Of a DNA stretch of 64,000 bases, positions 41,022 through 55,200 are shown piece after piece. Location: NCBI GenBank assembly GCA_905250025.1, contig CAJNOJ010000302.1:1847-65846 (forward strand). The letters run 5' to 3'. Each line of letters begins with the position of its first letter. Positions within the stretch are counted from its first letter, which is position 1. The position numbers and the translations under genes are program-made. Under the pieces are notes generated by a model. The model did not search any database and was not told where the DNA came from. It saw only the letters and a list, made by a program, of their open reading frames with translations. This DNA is from Adineta ricciae. Taxonomy: Eukaryota; Rotifera; Eurotatoria; Adinetida; Adinetidae.

Positions 41022-43260
41022 TTAATCATCGTCGGGTTCAGGCTCTGATGAGTCATCGTGATCATCGCTGTTGCTTGCATTGTCTGAATATTGTATACAG
41101 TCTTGGAGATTGGGTAACAGATTATTTGCTGAGAGTTGATGATCAGAAGAATCAGTTTCACTACGACTGACACCTAAATGGAAAATCAAAGCTGTTATAT
41201 GAGCGTAGCAACCAATAATACGAGCTCCGGCGGCACAGGTGCAGAACCATCTTTTAATCGATTCATCATAGTCATCTTCGTCGAATTGTACCGTGGCAAT
41301 GTATGTTTTATTGCTTGAATGTCGCAAGGCAAAACGAACACAAACTAGATCCACGTGCTTCGTAGAAAGCTCAACAAGAAATTCGTACTTTTCATTGTCC
41401 AAAACGGAAGGTTTCAGATGTACCTCAATATAACTTTTAGCTTGTTTGATTTGGTATGTACCTATATTGAAAGATACTAGCAATTTAAAGAGAAAACAAG
41501 CAGATAGCTACCAAAACAAATATCTTGTACATCTTCTTCAGCCAGGATTGGAAAATTGACCATTTGAGCATAATATTTTTTTCCATTGCGACCTATTCTT
41601 AGTTTGATTAATTTCCTGAAGACGCTGTTCGAGTTGATTCTCTTTATCGCGAAGTTCCAGCATCTTTGTTGGCCACTGCTTTTGATTGTCTGACTCGATG
41701 TTGCTAGTCTTTGTATATGCGTTAATGAGCGCGCATATAATGTTTAAATAACCGCCGACAAAAGGAATGCTTGAATTTCGTATAGTTTGAGCAAAATATC
41801 GCCATTGTTTGATTTTTCCATTAACTAGTTTTGAGAAAACTCGTAGTCTTTACATTCCGTGCAAATTGTTTAATAAACATACCACTTTCGACAATCCATC
41901 TCACTTTAGCAACACACCGAGAATGATTGGCTTCTGCAGATGATAGATGTTTTTTCCTTTGAGAAAATCAGGCAGTTGGACATTAAAGCCGAATCCATAT
42001 ATTGACTTGACGGCATCTCTAAAACCACGATCAACTGCTATAACGTCATCCTTGTTCAGCCAATTTAAAACATCTTCCTCGTTGTGAATAAAAATATTGT
42101 TGGCAATGGACGCATCGTTATTTCGACCATCTGCAAAATATGGACCTTGTACACTAAGAATGTATCCATCCTAAATAATATGTGTTTTATTTCTTAAACG
42201 CATTTCGTCATTTCTTGTCAAACACAATTGAATTCAAACTATAATGACGACACACTTACTGTTGCAGTTGTGATCGTAGGTTTGATCAAGTTCCTGCGTT
42301 TATGCATACTGAATGATCGACGTTGAAATTGATTGCTGCTCGACTTTTGTATGAACAAATAAGTTCCATCCATTACTAGAATCCCTTGATCATCTCTATC
42401 AGCCATCAGTTGTGAAGCGATTAAGGTTTGATGACAGTTAAGAACAGTTCTTCTGTCGATGTGTTGGAAACCAAGATGTTTAGGAACAAAGTTCTTGAGT
42501 AGTCCTTCGACTATTGCATGAACAATTCGAGAAGCTACGTGCTTATTTTTCATGTGAAATAGAGAAGATAGTACTCTGTTACTAACACTTAAACGCATTT
42601 TAACCAGAAAGAGCGCCAGACCTACACGAATTGATCGAACATAAGAGTTGCGCATTGATGTTAGAGTACTGGGCAGATTATCAAATTGATCTAAGTAGAA
42701 AACTAAGTCGACATATAACTCGAACCAATCATACCTTTCTCTAAACTCGTTAGATTGTAATATGCTTCATCATCTAAAGACGTTGGATAATCAAAATCAA
42801 ATGTTTTCGTATCACGAATCATCGTGCAGCATTCTGTTATTAAGTTCATAACACTTTTGGCATCAAATACTATTGGTTCACTCTTTGTAGATACAATTTG
42901 ATGTAAAGCTTCGAAAGTTAAATGCTTTCCATACAGATGATCACAACAAAAACGACTTCCGGGAGGTATAACAATACCACGCTTGATAAAAACTGATTTT
43001 TGTTGTTCTGTAGATAATACTTTAGATGAACTTCCATCTGTTTTTTGACAAACAAAGCAAGTTCTTAACAAAATATCAATCAAAAGACATTTTACATAAA
43101 TAGTTTTAGTTTACCTATGTGATGTTGATGTCCGTTTGATTCGAATTTCTACAGTTTACTATAATGCATCGGTTTGACTACCACATTCAGCGATTTCTTC
43201 ATCCTGAGAAAGTGCAATCAGAATCAATACAAGCATTAGAAAGAAAATCAGTACTTACCA
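41022..43260 (-). CDS. ISL2EU/DDE_Tnp_4-like transposase with C-terminal SWIM motif
   Basis: On the minus strand, exons run from about 43083 to 41022. The first has an N-terminal CFVCQKTDGSS and RFCCDHLYGKHLTFEALHQI zinc-binding-like region; a 44-bp intron near 42680 follows. The core then reads KMRLSVSNRVLSSLFHM, LVMDGTYLFIQKSS (first Asp), QRRSFSMHKRRNLIKPT, an intron, DGYILSVQGPYFADG, DVIAVDRGFRDAV (second Asp) and RWIVES (Glu). These are the catalytic landmarks of DDE_Tnp_4 proteins. After two more introns the C-terminus has WFCTCAAGARIIGCYAHITAL, a C-x-C ... C-x-H SWIM-type finger, and an acidic tail. No in-frame stop was noticed within exons, though the exon between about 41490 and 41880 is less sure. 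A strong donor GTAAGT on the minus strand near 43259 implies a 5' exon, which the adjoining hAT sequence would have displaced. Confidence 0.7.
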
Positions 43261-43267
43261 GAGATGA

Positions 43268-46200
43268 TCACAGGGTAACATTTTCATGCCCTGTCCTGTC
43301 CTGTATCCTGTTGTATCTTACCCTGTCCTGTCAGGAAAAAAACGAAAAAGAAAAAAAGACACCCTTCCCTGCTAGCGAAAAATGAGCAGGACGCGGCAGG
43401 GTACCCTGCAAACTTCATAGAGTATTTATATGTACTTATGAATTTTGTTACAGAATAACAATTGTTTTATTTCGTACTGTGACACATTATTTTATTGAAA
43501 ATGAAATTACAAGAACTTTCTTCCACAAATTATGTAATAAATAGATAATATACGCTCGTAAGTGTCATTTTGAACTTTACTCTAGCGTAATAGCCGACAA
43601 AAGAATAACAACGTGCGCAAGAAATTAATAACAAAAAGAACATGATGGAAGTTTTTTTATTTTCGATACAATTGTTTTTCTACAGATCGAATCAATAGCA
43701 TTTCATCAAGTTTATTTGGCTGTAAGTTTGTTTGTCTTTCGTTGAGAACAAAGCCAGCTGATGAGAATTCCCTCTCAACGTTCGTAGTAGTTGCAGGAAT
43801 AGATAAAATAGATTTTGCATATTGAGATAGAAATGGAAATTTATCGCAATGATTTTTCCAAAACGCCAAAGGTTCCGTTTGTTTCTTAGTTTTGTCAAAG
43901 TCGAACAACAAATATCTGTCGAGTTCATCTCCTTTCTTGATACTATATTCATACTCGTCACTTTCATCACCGCTTCCAGTTCGAACAGTTGTTTCTTCAT
44001 TAAGATTACCAGATTCAAATCGACTCAGTATATTCTTCTCCTTCCTTTGTTTCTTTTCCGGTGGTTCCAATAGATCTTTCTGATTTTCTTCTTCGAGCTT
44101 TCCTTTTTCACGTAACTCCCAAACTTGTTGTCGAACATATTTGTAACATTGATCTTTTACATGATCAGGGATCTTCTTGAGTGACCGATAACGCGGATGT
44201 AAGAGCATTGCAGTTACTTGACGAATATCCAGAACAACCATTTCATTTAATAATGAAAGAAGTCTCTCGCGGAACCATCTGATTCCTAATAAAATAAATA
44301 GAATTACAGTCAAAATGAATAATACTGAAAATATGTGTACCTGGTAGCTCATGTTCGAAGTCATCATCTTTGTCAATCTTAAACGAACTGTCATGATCTC
44401 CTACATCTTCAATATTTTCATTGACATATTCCTTCACTGCGTCAAAAGATTGTAATACTTCTTTCAAAGTAATGTAATACATTGGAACAAAATAAAGTGA
44501 AGGTGCATTCCCAATTTGGATAGACGTAACGATCTGTTTAAAAGGTTTCAAAATAAGGCACAATTGTTTCAAACACTGAAGATTTATATCTGTGATCAAT
44601 AATTGTTTATCCTTGTCAAATAACAATTTTCGCACAATTTTGAATGATTTTATAAGTGATTCCAACAAATTTGATAACGACAACCACCTAACAACGGTAG
44701 CTTGATGAAGAGTTATTCCACCGTTATCTTTTATTTCTTGATTTAAACCCGTCTAAAAATCGCAGATGTTACTTGGGACACGGAACAAACGAAATTCTCT
44801 AATACGGCATATGCTTTATACTCACTAATTTCGCGTATTTGACAAGCTTTTTTGCTTGTTTCAGTACGAATAAAACTTGTTTCGCTTCTGATGGAATAGC
44901 CTGAGATGTCGTTTTTCGTGCACATTGCGTCGTCGATGAGTTTTTCTTTCGTCAAGGTATAACAAGTGATGACTGTTCAGGTGGATAGTTTTCTCTTTGA
45001 TTTTCTTCGTCACCTGATGAATCGGAGTCTGAAGAGCTCGATAATTCGTCCTTTTCGACTCCTGAACAATCGTTTGGTAATATTAATGTAGTTGATGAGA
45101 AAACTTCTTTTGGTGGTGATTTGTTAGTTTTCCTCTTCGATTGCTGATAAAAAAAGCAAATTTTCAAGACATTGTTCAAACGGTGACCGAAACAACAAAT
45201 TGGGTCGTGTTTAGAAAATGCCTTGAGGAAATTTGCTCCTCGATCGGTAATAATATTGACATCAGTTAAATTGATTCCAAATTCCGCTAACTGGATGTTG
45301 AGAAACTAGAAAATACAAAGAGATAATGAACGCTTTGAAAATCGATGTTAAAAATCGTCACAGAAGGACGATTCATTGCTTACGTCAAGAATTAAGTCGT
45401 ACGATTTAGTGCCATTAAACGGTCGACAAAATAAATCAATAGCTTTAAATTGATAATTGACATTGACATAAGAGACATTAAGACCTAGATAGTGTTGTTG
45501 GCTATACTTGCTTTGCCAAAAATCCGGCGCAATCGTAACTGCTTTCGTACGTAATGGTTCGATTAATTCTTGCTTTAAACTATCTCGGATTTTATCTGCA
45601 AGATCATGAACGGTACGATTTACTGTATGGCGACTTGGGATAACATTCTTTGCATCGATTGAACCGTATTGAGATCCTAAATAACCAAGAAAAATGTTCG
45701 AAAAGATATATTGATAGAAGAGAAATCTTTCTGACCTATTTTGATTAACATATTCGCTAAGTTTTGAAATCCATCATCTTCGACGATAGTGAAAGGTCTC
45801 ATATCACAACAAATCCATTTGGCACAAATCTCTTTTAGTCGTTGTTGATCTTTAGCCGTTAATTGAACTTTTCGTTGAACGCCAACTTGTTCCAATTTGT
45901 ATTGAACAAATTTTGATTCATTTGCGTCAGCAGCCACGACCGTATTTTTAGTAGCGAAAGGAAAACATTTATTTGCATGATCAACAAAATGTTTAGTACC
46001 GCTATTAAAGCTGTACCGAAATGTATTATAACATTTTAAACAGCTAATGAATCCAGGTATTTGTTCGAATTCTTTATTCTCGTTGAGAGTGGATATAAAT
46101 CCAAAAGCACGCCACCAAATTGATGATGATTTTGTAGAATTGTTCTTTGAAAGACGATAGTTTGGATTCTTTTTCAATAAAAATTGTTTTAGTTGCTCCA

Positions 46201-46664
46201 CGGTGTAATGATTGATAGAAGGATTAGAATCACTTTGAGCACGTCCTCGAGTGAAATTAGAATCACTGCACGCATCAAACGAAGGAGAATTTGAAGAATT
46301 TCGTACACGAGTCGATGGAGATTTCAAGTCGATTGTTGAACTTATCGGAGCTGAATTCCGATTATTCTGCTCTTGAGTTCGAAAGGAGTTTGACGTACCA
46401 TGAGGGCCATCGTTAGAAATGAAAGAAATATCATCATCGAGATTATAAGCTGTGCTCATAATATTGGTGATTTTCTCCACAGGAAATGTTAATTGTACAA
46501 AATCAAACTTTGAACAATGATACATTATCACTTTTACTTTTTAAATCTTTATTCCTTTATCACCATATTGTTTGCAGAAAACATTTGAGGAGGAGCGTTC
46601 TCTGCACTGTTTGATGGCGCCCTCTTTTATACAGTATTCTAACTTCTACAGAAAAACAGAAAAA
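43268..46664 (-). mobile_element. Autonomous-type hAT transposon, right end missing
   Basis: The left end is proposed at CAGGGTAACATTTTC (about 43272), followed by subterminal CCTGTC repeats at 43292-43340 and another CAGGGTACCCTG at 43397. The transposase gene fills the interior. No matching GTTACCCTG end is found before the single N at 46665, so the other end is either lost or outside the contig. Confidence 0.55.
43657..46531 (-). pseudogene. hAT transposase with one in-frame nonsense codon
   Basis: Exons on the minus strand: about 46531-45742, then down to 43657 with five further short introns. The N-terminus has a BED-like finger (ISCLKCYNTFRYSFNSGTKHF, then H and C). Catalytic region: APDFWQSKYSQQHYLGL (first Asp), NIITDRGANFLKAFSKH with CCFGHRLNN (second Asp), VVRWLSLSNLLESL, and the C-terminal hATC dimerisation motif SIPATTTNVEREFSSAG with LDEMLLIRS. 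The only break I see is TGA at 44952-44954, after QSSLVIP, in the position of a probable Arg codon; the same frame continues past it. All else is well preserved, so inactivation looks recent. Confidence 0.8.
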
Positions 46665-46665
46665 N

Positions 46666-47678
<1,013 letters not shown>

Positions 47679-49015
47679 CTCAATCACAAAATAGTTTTTC
47701 ATCATGATGAATCTCAATGCACAAATGTGTTACCCAAGACATCTGCTAAAAAACACACATTATTTGATTTAATTTTTCTGCTGAACACGGATTTGATCTT
47801 ATTTTTTTGATTTGACAAAGTTTGTCTGGGAAAAACGTAAAATACTGAGAAGATCTGGAAACTAGCGAAAATGCCTTTGTTTAGAAAAACAATGCTCCAC
47901 TCTTTCTCATTTCGTTTTATCCTTGTTTTCAATGTGATATCCGAGTTCCTTGTATCAAATTGAGTCCAGAAATATTGTTTGGAAGAATATAAAATGAAAT
48001 GGTAAAGAGTGAGGCATTGTTTTTTGTGAAAGAAGCCATTTTTTGCTGGTTTTCAAACCTGCTCACGTTAGCGTTTGCTTTTTCTTGTATCGAACATTCA
48101 TGGCCAGAAAAGCCTTATCTTGCTTCATATTTATCAGCCAAACAAATATAAATAACGTTCTTCGAGAGTGACTCACATTATCCTTGACTAAAAAAATCAG
48201 TATATAATCAATTTTTTATTGATTTCCTTTATTTCACTTAAGCGAACATACTTTCCACTATAAAGTTTATTTAATTGTTTTTCAATGAAATAAAGATGCA
48301 TTTATGATATAATGAACAACTACACAAAAGAAAAGAAATAAATCTGTATAGATTCAATTAACATAAAAATAAGTGAATATTGAGTACAAAGGAGTGTAAG
48401 CAAGTAAAGTAAAACAAAAAAAAATAGTAGCTACAGTGAAATTGAAAAGAAAATTTACGCTTATATTTCAAAAACAATCAATGAAGGGATAAAGAAGTTC
48501 TAATTATACAAGAGATTTGCACGATTGCAAGTGATGCAAATGAATCCGATGCGCAAAATGGATGACAAGCAATGGAGATTTTGTTTTTTTTTCTATCAAA
48601 GGAAGGGGGCGTACAAGACCGTAAATCGACCCATTTCAAAATCAGCTTGGTAAATACCAAAAACGATCCAGAATGAGACGGAGAATCTTTCTACACCAAA
48701 TTCAAGTCAATCTGAAATCATATGAAAGATTTTCACTCATTTTTTACCCTATTATGCTAGTGTCTGTTCAGAGATATCGTAACAAAAATTCTTTCGTATC
48801 ATCTATCCAATAGTTTCATTCGAAAGAGCAGAAAATTCTGCACAAAATCACAAATGAACCATCACGAAAAAGTATATATAGGGCGAACTAATGATGACTG
48901 AATAGTGTCTATGTGTATATCACGAGGTATATCATAGGGATTTCTCTTTTAACGGTACATAAAAACACTTGACGATAGTGTTTCCTGTATACAGATCGAT
49001 AGGGCTTTTCATGCG
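47679..49015. repeat. ABCC downstream region, second copy
   Basis: Collinear with 39246-40870, without the MITE. It includes the PIF1 tail at 48432-48560. The two copies diverge after about 49015. Confidence 0.8.
48432..48560 (-). repeat. PIF1 element 3' tail, solo copy 2
   Basis: Same 129-bp tail as 10450-10578 and 40040-40168. Confidence 0.8.
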
Positions 49016-49167
49016 CTACAAAATGATACAGTTTTATATGCGTTTCTGTGGTTCGATGTGTATGATGATGTGCTCTATAATGTGGAAAGTTTTCGCTAGT
49101 CTAGAACGTCACTTTGTTGCTTTTCTTTTTCGTTCCTCTCTGTACCAGTAACGTTGATTCCAGTTTT

Positions 49168-51656
49168 CCCTAAGGGGAAATTGGAATAAATTCCTCAATA
49201 ACATTACCTTTTCTGGACAACGAGAGAGAGAGGAAAAGAATAGGCGCAATAGCGTTTGGAGAGAGAACTATTCGAAGTAAATAGAAAAAATCGTTCACAT
49301 AACCACTCTCGCCTGATATACCGCGTGCAACATCGACACTTTTTATGAACATCTCGACGCACATATTAAAAGTCTAAATGAAAAGTTTCGTGCGAAATAC
49401 TTAGTCACAAAGAGCATGTACGAAGATATTATTTTAGTACTGCGCGATAGTTGGGGAGAGGGAAAGTTTAAATTTTGGGCTCAAAAGAACTTCGTGTTGG
49501 TCAAAATTGGAGATGCGAATGTCATCTACAACAAGGGCAAAGGTAGTCGGCCTGTAGTTACATATGAAGAACTTTATGTTAAACTGAATGAATGTCACAA
49601 GCGTGTCGGCCATCACGGGAGGGACAAAACATGGAGTGAAGTACGTAAAATGTAAAGGATTTCTTTTCAGGCGATTGTTTTATGTGATTTTTAGATTAAA
49701 TCTCAATATTCTTGGATTCCCTATGATGTCGTAATCATGTTTATCAAATTATGCGATGCGTGTAGTAATCGACAGATCTTCACAAAGTTTCCTGCTAGTA
49801 AGTGTAGTAAAGTTGTTTCTTCATCTTGGTTATGGATTGTTATTCAGGTAAACCTATTGTATCAATAGGATACTTAACCCGTGTCCAGATCCATCTAATA
49901 GATATGAGATGTCGACCAGATGGCGAATACAAATGGATCTTACATGCTAAAGATCATTTTAGTAAATTTTCACGGACGTATCCTTTACGAACGAAGGAAG
50001 CGGAACCGGTTGCTGAAAAATTACTAGAGCAGTTCTATTCTTTTGGCCCACCGCGTATTCTTCAATCGGACAATGGCAAAGAGTTCGTAGCGAAAGGGAT
50101 AAAAGTGAGATGTTGTTTACGGTCCTCAGATGTCACCATATTTATTTCTGTTTCTCGTAGGACTTGAAAAATACTTGGGTAGATTTAGTCATAATCAACG
50201 CGAGAGCTCGCCATCCAGAGACCCAAGGACTTATTGAGCGCGGTAACCAAACGCTCGAGGTGGCTTTGGGAAAGTGGTTGAAGGGTGAGCATTCATTTAT
50301 GCATCCCACACATAAATAATTTATATCTGACATACCCTGTTTAGGTTTAGGTCCTGTAACGCACGGGATTAACACCAGCACTACTCATACCACGAAAAAA
50401 ACTCCATACGAAGTTGTTTTTGGACAGCTTCCACGATCCGATTTCGAAATGTGGAAAAAGTTGTGTAAAGCAGGAGTAGAGGATGAAGAGAATCTTCCCG
50501 TTGATTTCGTTTAGTCATTGAATCAATGTGAGTTTGGTGTTATTGTTCGCCTCTCTGCAATTTATTCCTCCTTTTTGTGTCTAGCTGTTCAATCTACGAA
50601 TAGTCCAATTACAACTGGAGTGACACATAATCCTAGCAGGGACTGTCTGACAAACAACTCTCATTCAAATGATGAAACGCCTCAACTTCAACCACCAGAA
50701 ACAGATTCGTGTTCGGTCAGTACTGCTGCTAGTTCTGCTCTTAATGCTATAGTCGCGACAGTGTGTTGTGAATCAATTCATTCGCATTCTGATTCCGACA
50801 GCTATGGAACTGTTGAAGGTTAGCAGAAAGAATTATACAAGGAGAATATCTAAATATTCTGGTGGCTTCATTAATCCATTCTTCAGATGTTTGCTGTGTG
50901 ATTAACGAAAATGGTACTCAAGTTCCGGATACTAATATAGATGAAAACAAACATAAACGAATTCGAGCTGCAGCAGAAGCTGATTATATGAAAGCGATTG
51001 CCAAGCGACAAAAGATCTATGATAAAGCCATGAAACAAAAATAGTATCAGAAAGGAGATCTCGTTGGCCTCAAAATCGACCGTGTGGATCGAACGAATAC
51101 AATGCCAAAAATTCTTCCCTGCAAAGTTGTGTCAGTTCGTTCCTCTTCTAATAATGATCTGTTATATCAATTATACACGTTGCGGGGCGTTCTATCAATA
51201 TCTTATGGTGTACAAGATCTATTGGATCTAACTAAATGTGATTTTGCAGACTTACGTGCTGTGGAACCAACGACGTTACCGACGATGACATTCATTCAAG
51301 CATGTAAAGAATATATTTCAGTTGGTGCGCTTAATCTTGCAGAAGCGTGCAACTGTTCAGGAAAATGTGCCACAAAAGCTTGCCCATGTAAGATTAAAGG
51401 TGTCAAGTGCTGCACGAAGCGTCATCCACGGAAAAAAGATTCCTGTGCTAATGTTTGATAATGCCAGAGCAAATAACAATATTTGTTACAGTTCAAGTAG
51501 AGCGTTGTTTTTCTAGTCTCGTTAGCTTTTCTAGAAAGATATTAGTTTGAAAACTTAATGAAACACATGTACTAATTGCTTTAGAAATATACTCTCTACT
51601 CTCGTTGCCCAGAAGAAGTAATGTTATTGAGGAATTTATTCCAATTTCCCCTAGGG
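49168..51656 (+). mobile_element. Ginger2/KRBA2-like transposon, inactivated
   Basis: Inverted ends of about 60 bp: CCCTAAGGGGAAATTGGAAT at 49168 and the complement ending at 51656, extending through ATTCCTCAATAACATTAC and CAACGAGAG. Length is 2.49 kb. It holds one spliced integrase-type transposase gene. I could not identify a clean target-site duplication (flanks TTTT and CAAT). Confidence 0.8.
49340..51458 (+). pseudogene. Ginger/KRBA2-like integrase transposase, one nonsense codon
   Basis: Spliced reading: exon 1 (about 49340-49648) with FYEHLDAHIKSLNEKF and CHKRVGHHGRDKTWSEV (the H-H part of the integrase zinc finger), then a CDACSNRQ segment near 49755 (C-C). The core reads VQIHLIDMRCRPDGEYKW (first Asp), ILQSDNGKEFVAKGIK (second Asp), an intron at 50107-50160, ARARHPETQGLIERGNQTL (Glu, about 37 residues after the second Asp), another intron, then TPYEVVFGQLPRSD. 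Later exons are Ser/Thr-rich, followed by DYMKAIAKRQKIYDKAMKQK, a TAG at 51042-51044, then YQKGDLVGLKIDRVDRTN and a Cys-rich tail (CNCSGKCATKACPCK). The TAG lies inside a conserved stretch, so the gene is broken there. Confidence 0.8.
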
Positions 51657-52261
51657 CAATTCTAAATCGCCCTAGATTCCAATTTCCCCTGCAACATATA
51701 TATGTATATAGATTATATTTTATTTTTCTATTCTACAACGCAACACTTTATTATCAGTAAGTATTTTTGATCAGGTTTTGTAAAATGATACAGAATTCTT
51801 TCATTTCTATTAAGTAATACAGCTGGAAAAAGTGCAGTTATATAATTTCTGATTGATAGACAAAAAAGTTAGAAAAAAGAAACATTAGTTCTTATAGAAA
51901 ATACTTTTGTCCTTATTCTTTTCTGATGAACTATGTAGTAGCAGTGCATTTTATAATAATTACAAAAACATGATTTTAAATAATTGAACATACGAAACCA
52001 ACATTTACAAAACAAAAGAATATGCTAATATCATCTACTTCTCTCCTATTTAGAGCATTCTTTAATAATGATAAAAGTATAAAATATTGAAAGGAAGTCC
52101 TCTATTTAAAGAGCTAATAGAGAAGCCAGAACATCTGATAGTAGAAAAATCATAGATTTTATTATTCTTTTAGTTATACGTTTAGAAAAAAGGTTTCACT
52201 TGTCTATTCAAGTTTTAGTAACAATTTATGTTCTTCTAACAAAATATTCATTTATTCAATA
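51657..52261. other. AT-rich region upstream of the CPC-module gene
   Basis: No exon seen; presumed promoter. A second partial ATTCCAATTTCCCCT lies at about 51680, just outside the Ginger end. Confidence 0.45.
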
Positions 52262-55200
52262 ATGAAATTGAAATTTTTAGCAACAAGTCTTTATCAAAAA
52301 GTAATCAATTACAATCTTTTTGTCTTAAAAGACAATGAATATGATGATAATGACAATAATGAAAATCCAACTATTATTCTTAGACATCAAAAATATAAAA
52401 CTTGGTTATATATTATTCTTTTTACAAGTAAATTTTCATTAGTCTTTTATTTTACGTCTTAAAATGAAATAATTATTTGATAATATTTTTATTTTAGTTT
52501 GTTTCTATATTTTATTTTATATAAATTTAATAAAAACACAATCAACAACAGTTACTATACCGGATATATCATTTGATAAATATACTAAACTTTATTCTCA
52601 CTATAATCAAACACTTTCATGTCCATGTTCAACAATAGCAGTACCTTATCAAAATTTTACATCATTTCATATACAAATACATTCTGTTTGTTCAAGTATT
52701 TTCGTCGATTCAGAATGGATAAGAGCATTATATTTTAAAGAAGCAAGTCAATATGGAGTTTGGGATTTTCGAACAACAGCATATTCACAAGTAAAACAGA
52801 TTTTTTTAATATTATATATATATGAGCATATACATTTTTTAGTTTAATCTTTTATCGAAATTTTGTTTATTTTCAAAAGAAATCATTGATCAAATTCAAA
52901 TTGATATTGCTAATAGTGAACTTATTACTTTTCATCTTCTTTCTCATGAACAATTTCAAATTCAAACTAATGGAACAATTGAATATTTGAAGAATAATGC
53001 AGCTTCTGGAATGATAACGTTTCTAAATTATATAAGAAATACAAGTGATAAACACTATTTTGTTTCAGCTCTGAATACAAACTTTATAATTGAAGTAATG
53101 GGTAACACAAATGACCGTGCCCTTTTTATAGGACACGAAATAGAATATCCGACTAATGATACATCTGGTCCAACATGCAATCATAACATATTAATAATTG
53201 ATGCTACTCTCAATCCATTACCCTATCAATCAATTTATTATTCTCGAAGATATCAAATGTTTCCTATGCCTAATTCTAGTATTGTCAATGGATTTTTTAC
53301 AGGATGTACTCCTCTTGAAGCACTTCTTAAAAGTACATTAGATTGTCTTTACGAAATTGAATGTCTTCAAGTATTACTCGAATATTTTCCAAAATTAACA
53401 GAAGTTTGTATAAAATAAATCTAAAAAAGCTTTCTGTCTATCCTTCTATTCTTTTTAGATCAATTTCGATCCAGAGAATTCAACTTTATTTTCAGAAGAT
53501 AGAAATATATCTGTTAATGAATATTTAAATAATCTTTTCATTACAAATTGGTCACTATCAATTAATTATACAAAATATTTTCATCTTTGTTCTCCAACAA
53601 AATGTACATATTCAAAAATAGAACGAACAGAACTACTTTATGTAATTACATTTTTCATTAGTCTTTATGGTGGTCTTGTTCTCATACTTCGTCTTATTGC
53701 ATCATTTTCTATTGATATTATATTCAAATGGAAATGTTTCTCGAAAAAAAGCCATGAAAATTTCAAAAGTAATGTTTTTATTTGCATTTAATATTAATAT
53801 TTATTTCATTGTTTTAGTAAATCAAAGAAACAATAAGTTCAAATTTACTCAAACAATAAAAAGATTAAATTTATTTAAGAATGTCAACAATCGAACAGAA
53901 CAAAATATTGAAAAACAGAAAATGATCACACGTGTCTATTTATTTTTATTAATTAGTAAATTGAAAAATCTTTTGAGTACATTTTATTTTCTTTAAATAC
54001 TATAGGTTCAATATGTACTATTTGTTTATATACATCATTTGATAGTGAATCTATGATAATAACTATAACAAAATTATCAATGGAAACTTATAGTTCTTTA
54101 GAAATGTTATATTCTGATTCACTTCAATGTCCATGTTCAAACCAAGCGATATCTCATAAAAAATTCCTATATTTATCACCACGTTTTCATCAAATATGTT
54201 CGAGCCTTTTCATTGATACTCAATGGATTAATATATTAAGAAATCGACGGAAATTTTACTTTGCTAATGATTGGCGTACTCAAGCGTTCTTACACTTTCA
54301 ATTTCTGTCTGATTTTTGTCATTTAGCTCATAAGACAATCGATGAAGCCATTATTCGATATTATTCTCAATTATTTATTGTTTCTTCTGTAATGAATGAA
54401 ACGGAATTTAATAAACAAATTAATATAAGTCTTAATCAATTTTATCAATCAACAATTTATCATTTTGATTTAATGACAAATGTTTTACAATTATTAATGC
54501 AGATTGATCAGTTTTATCTAGAATCATCGAAGGTACTTTACGGGAGGATTGATGACGTCAATTTAATAAGTGATGTTATTACAGCTGATGAAAATTCTAT
54601 TCATCCAGTCAAAGTATGTTATATTGTTTTCTTATATATATATGTGTGTATAAATCATAGAAACTGATACTGTTAATGATAGTTCTATGTAACCTTTATT
54701 ATCCTCTGTTTTGTAATTCTATTTTTAGCTTCATTTTGTGTTAAATGAAATTCCATTAGTCAATTCAACAATGATTAAATGTAATTGTGCCATAAATCCG
54801 TATTGTGAGACAGTCGCTGTTGTGTTTAACACCGGTTTCAATATTCATAAAGATCGGATGCAATACGTACCAGGTTCGAATCGACGATGTCTTGCTATTG
54901 ATTCTCTTCTTTCTTCATCACTTCAATGTTTGTATAAAGAATCAGATTGTTTTTCATTTTTACTATCTTCTTTTTACGAAATGTTTGCTAATGATGCTGA
55001 TCGTAATCCATCTTTATTATTTGATTTTGGTCCATTGAATTACGATCCAATGACGACTCGATTTTCTCTATATGAAAATGTTTCAGTTATATTTAAAGAA
55101 ATAATGATTGAACAGTGGAATCCATCCATATCTTATCGATTATTTTATGAATCATGTTCACCTACTTATTGTACTTATTCTCGAAAAATGCAAAAACAAA

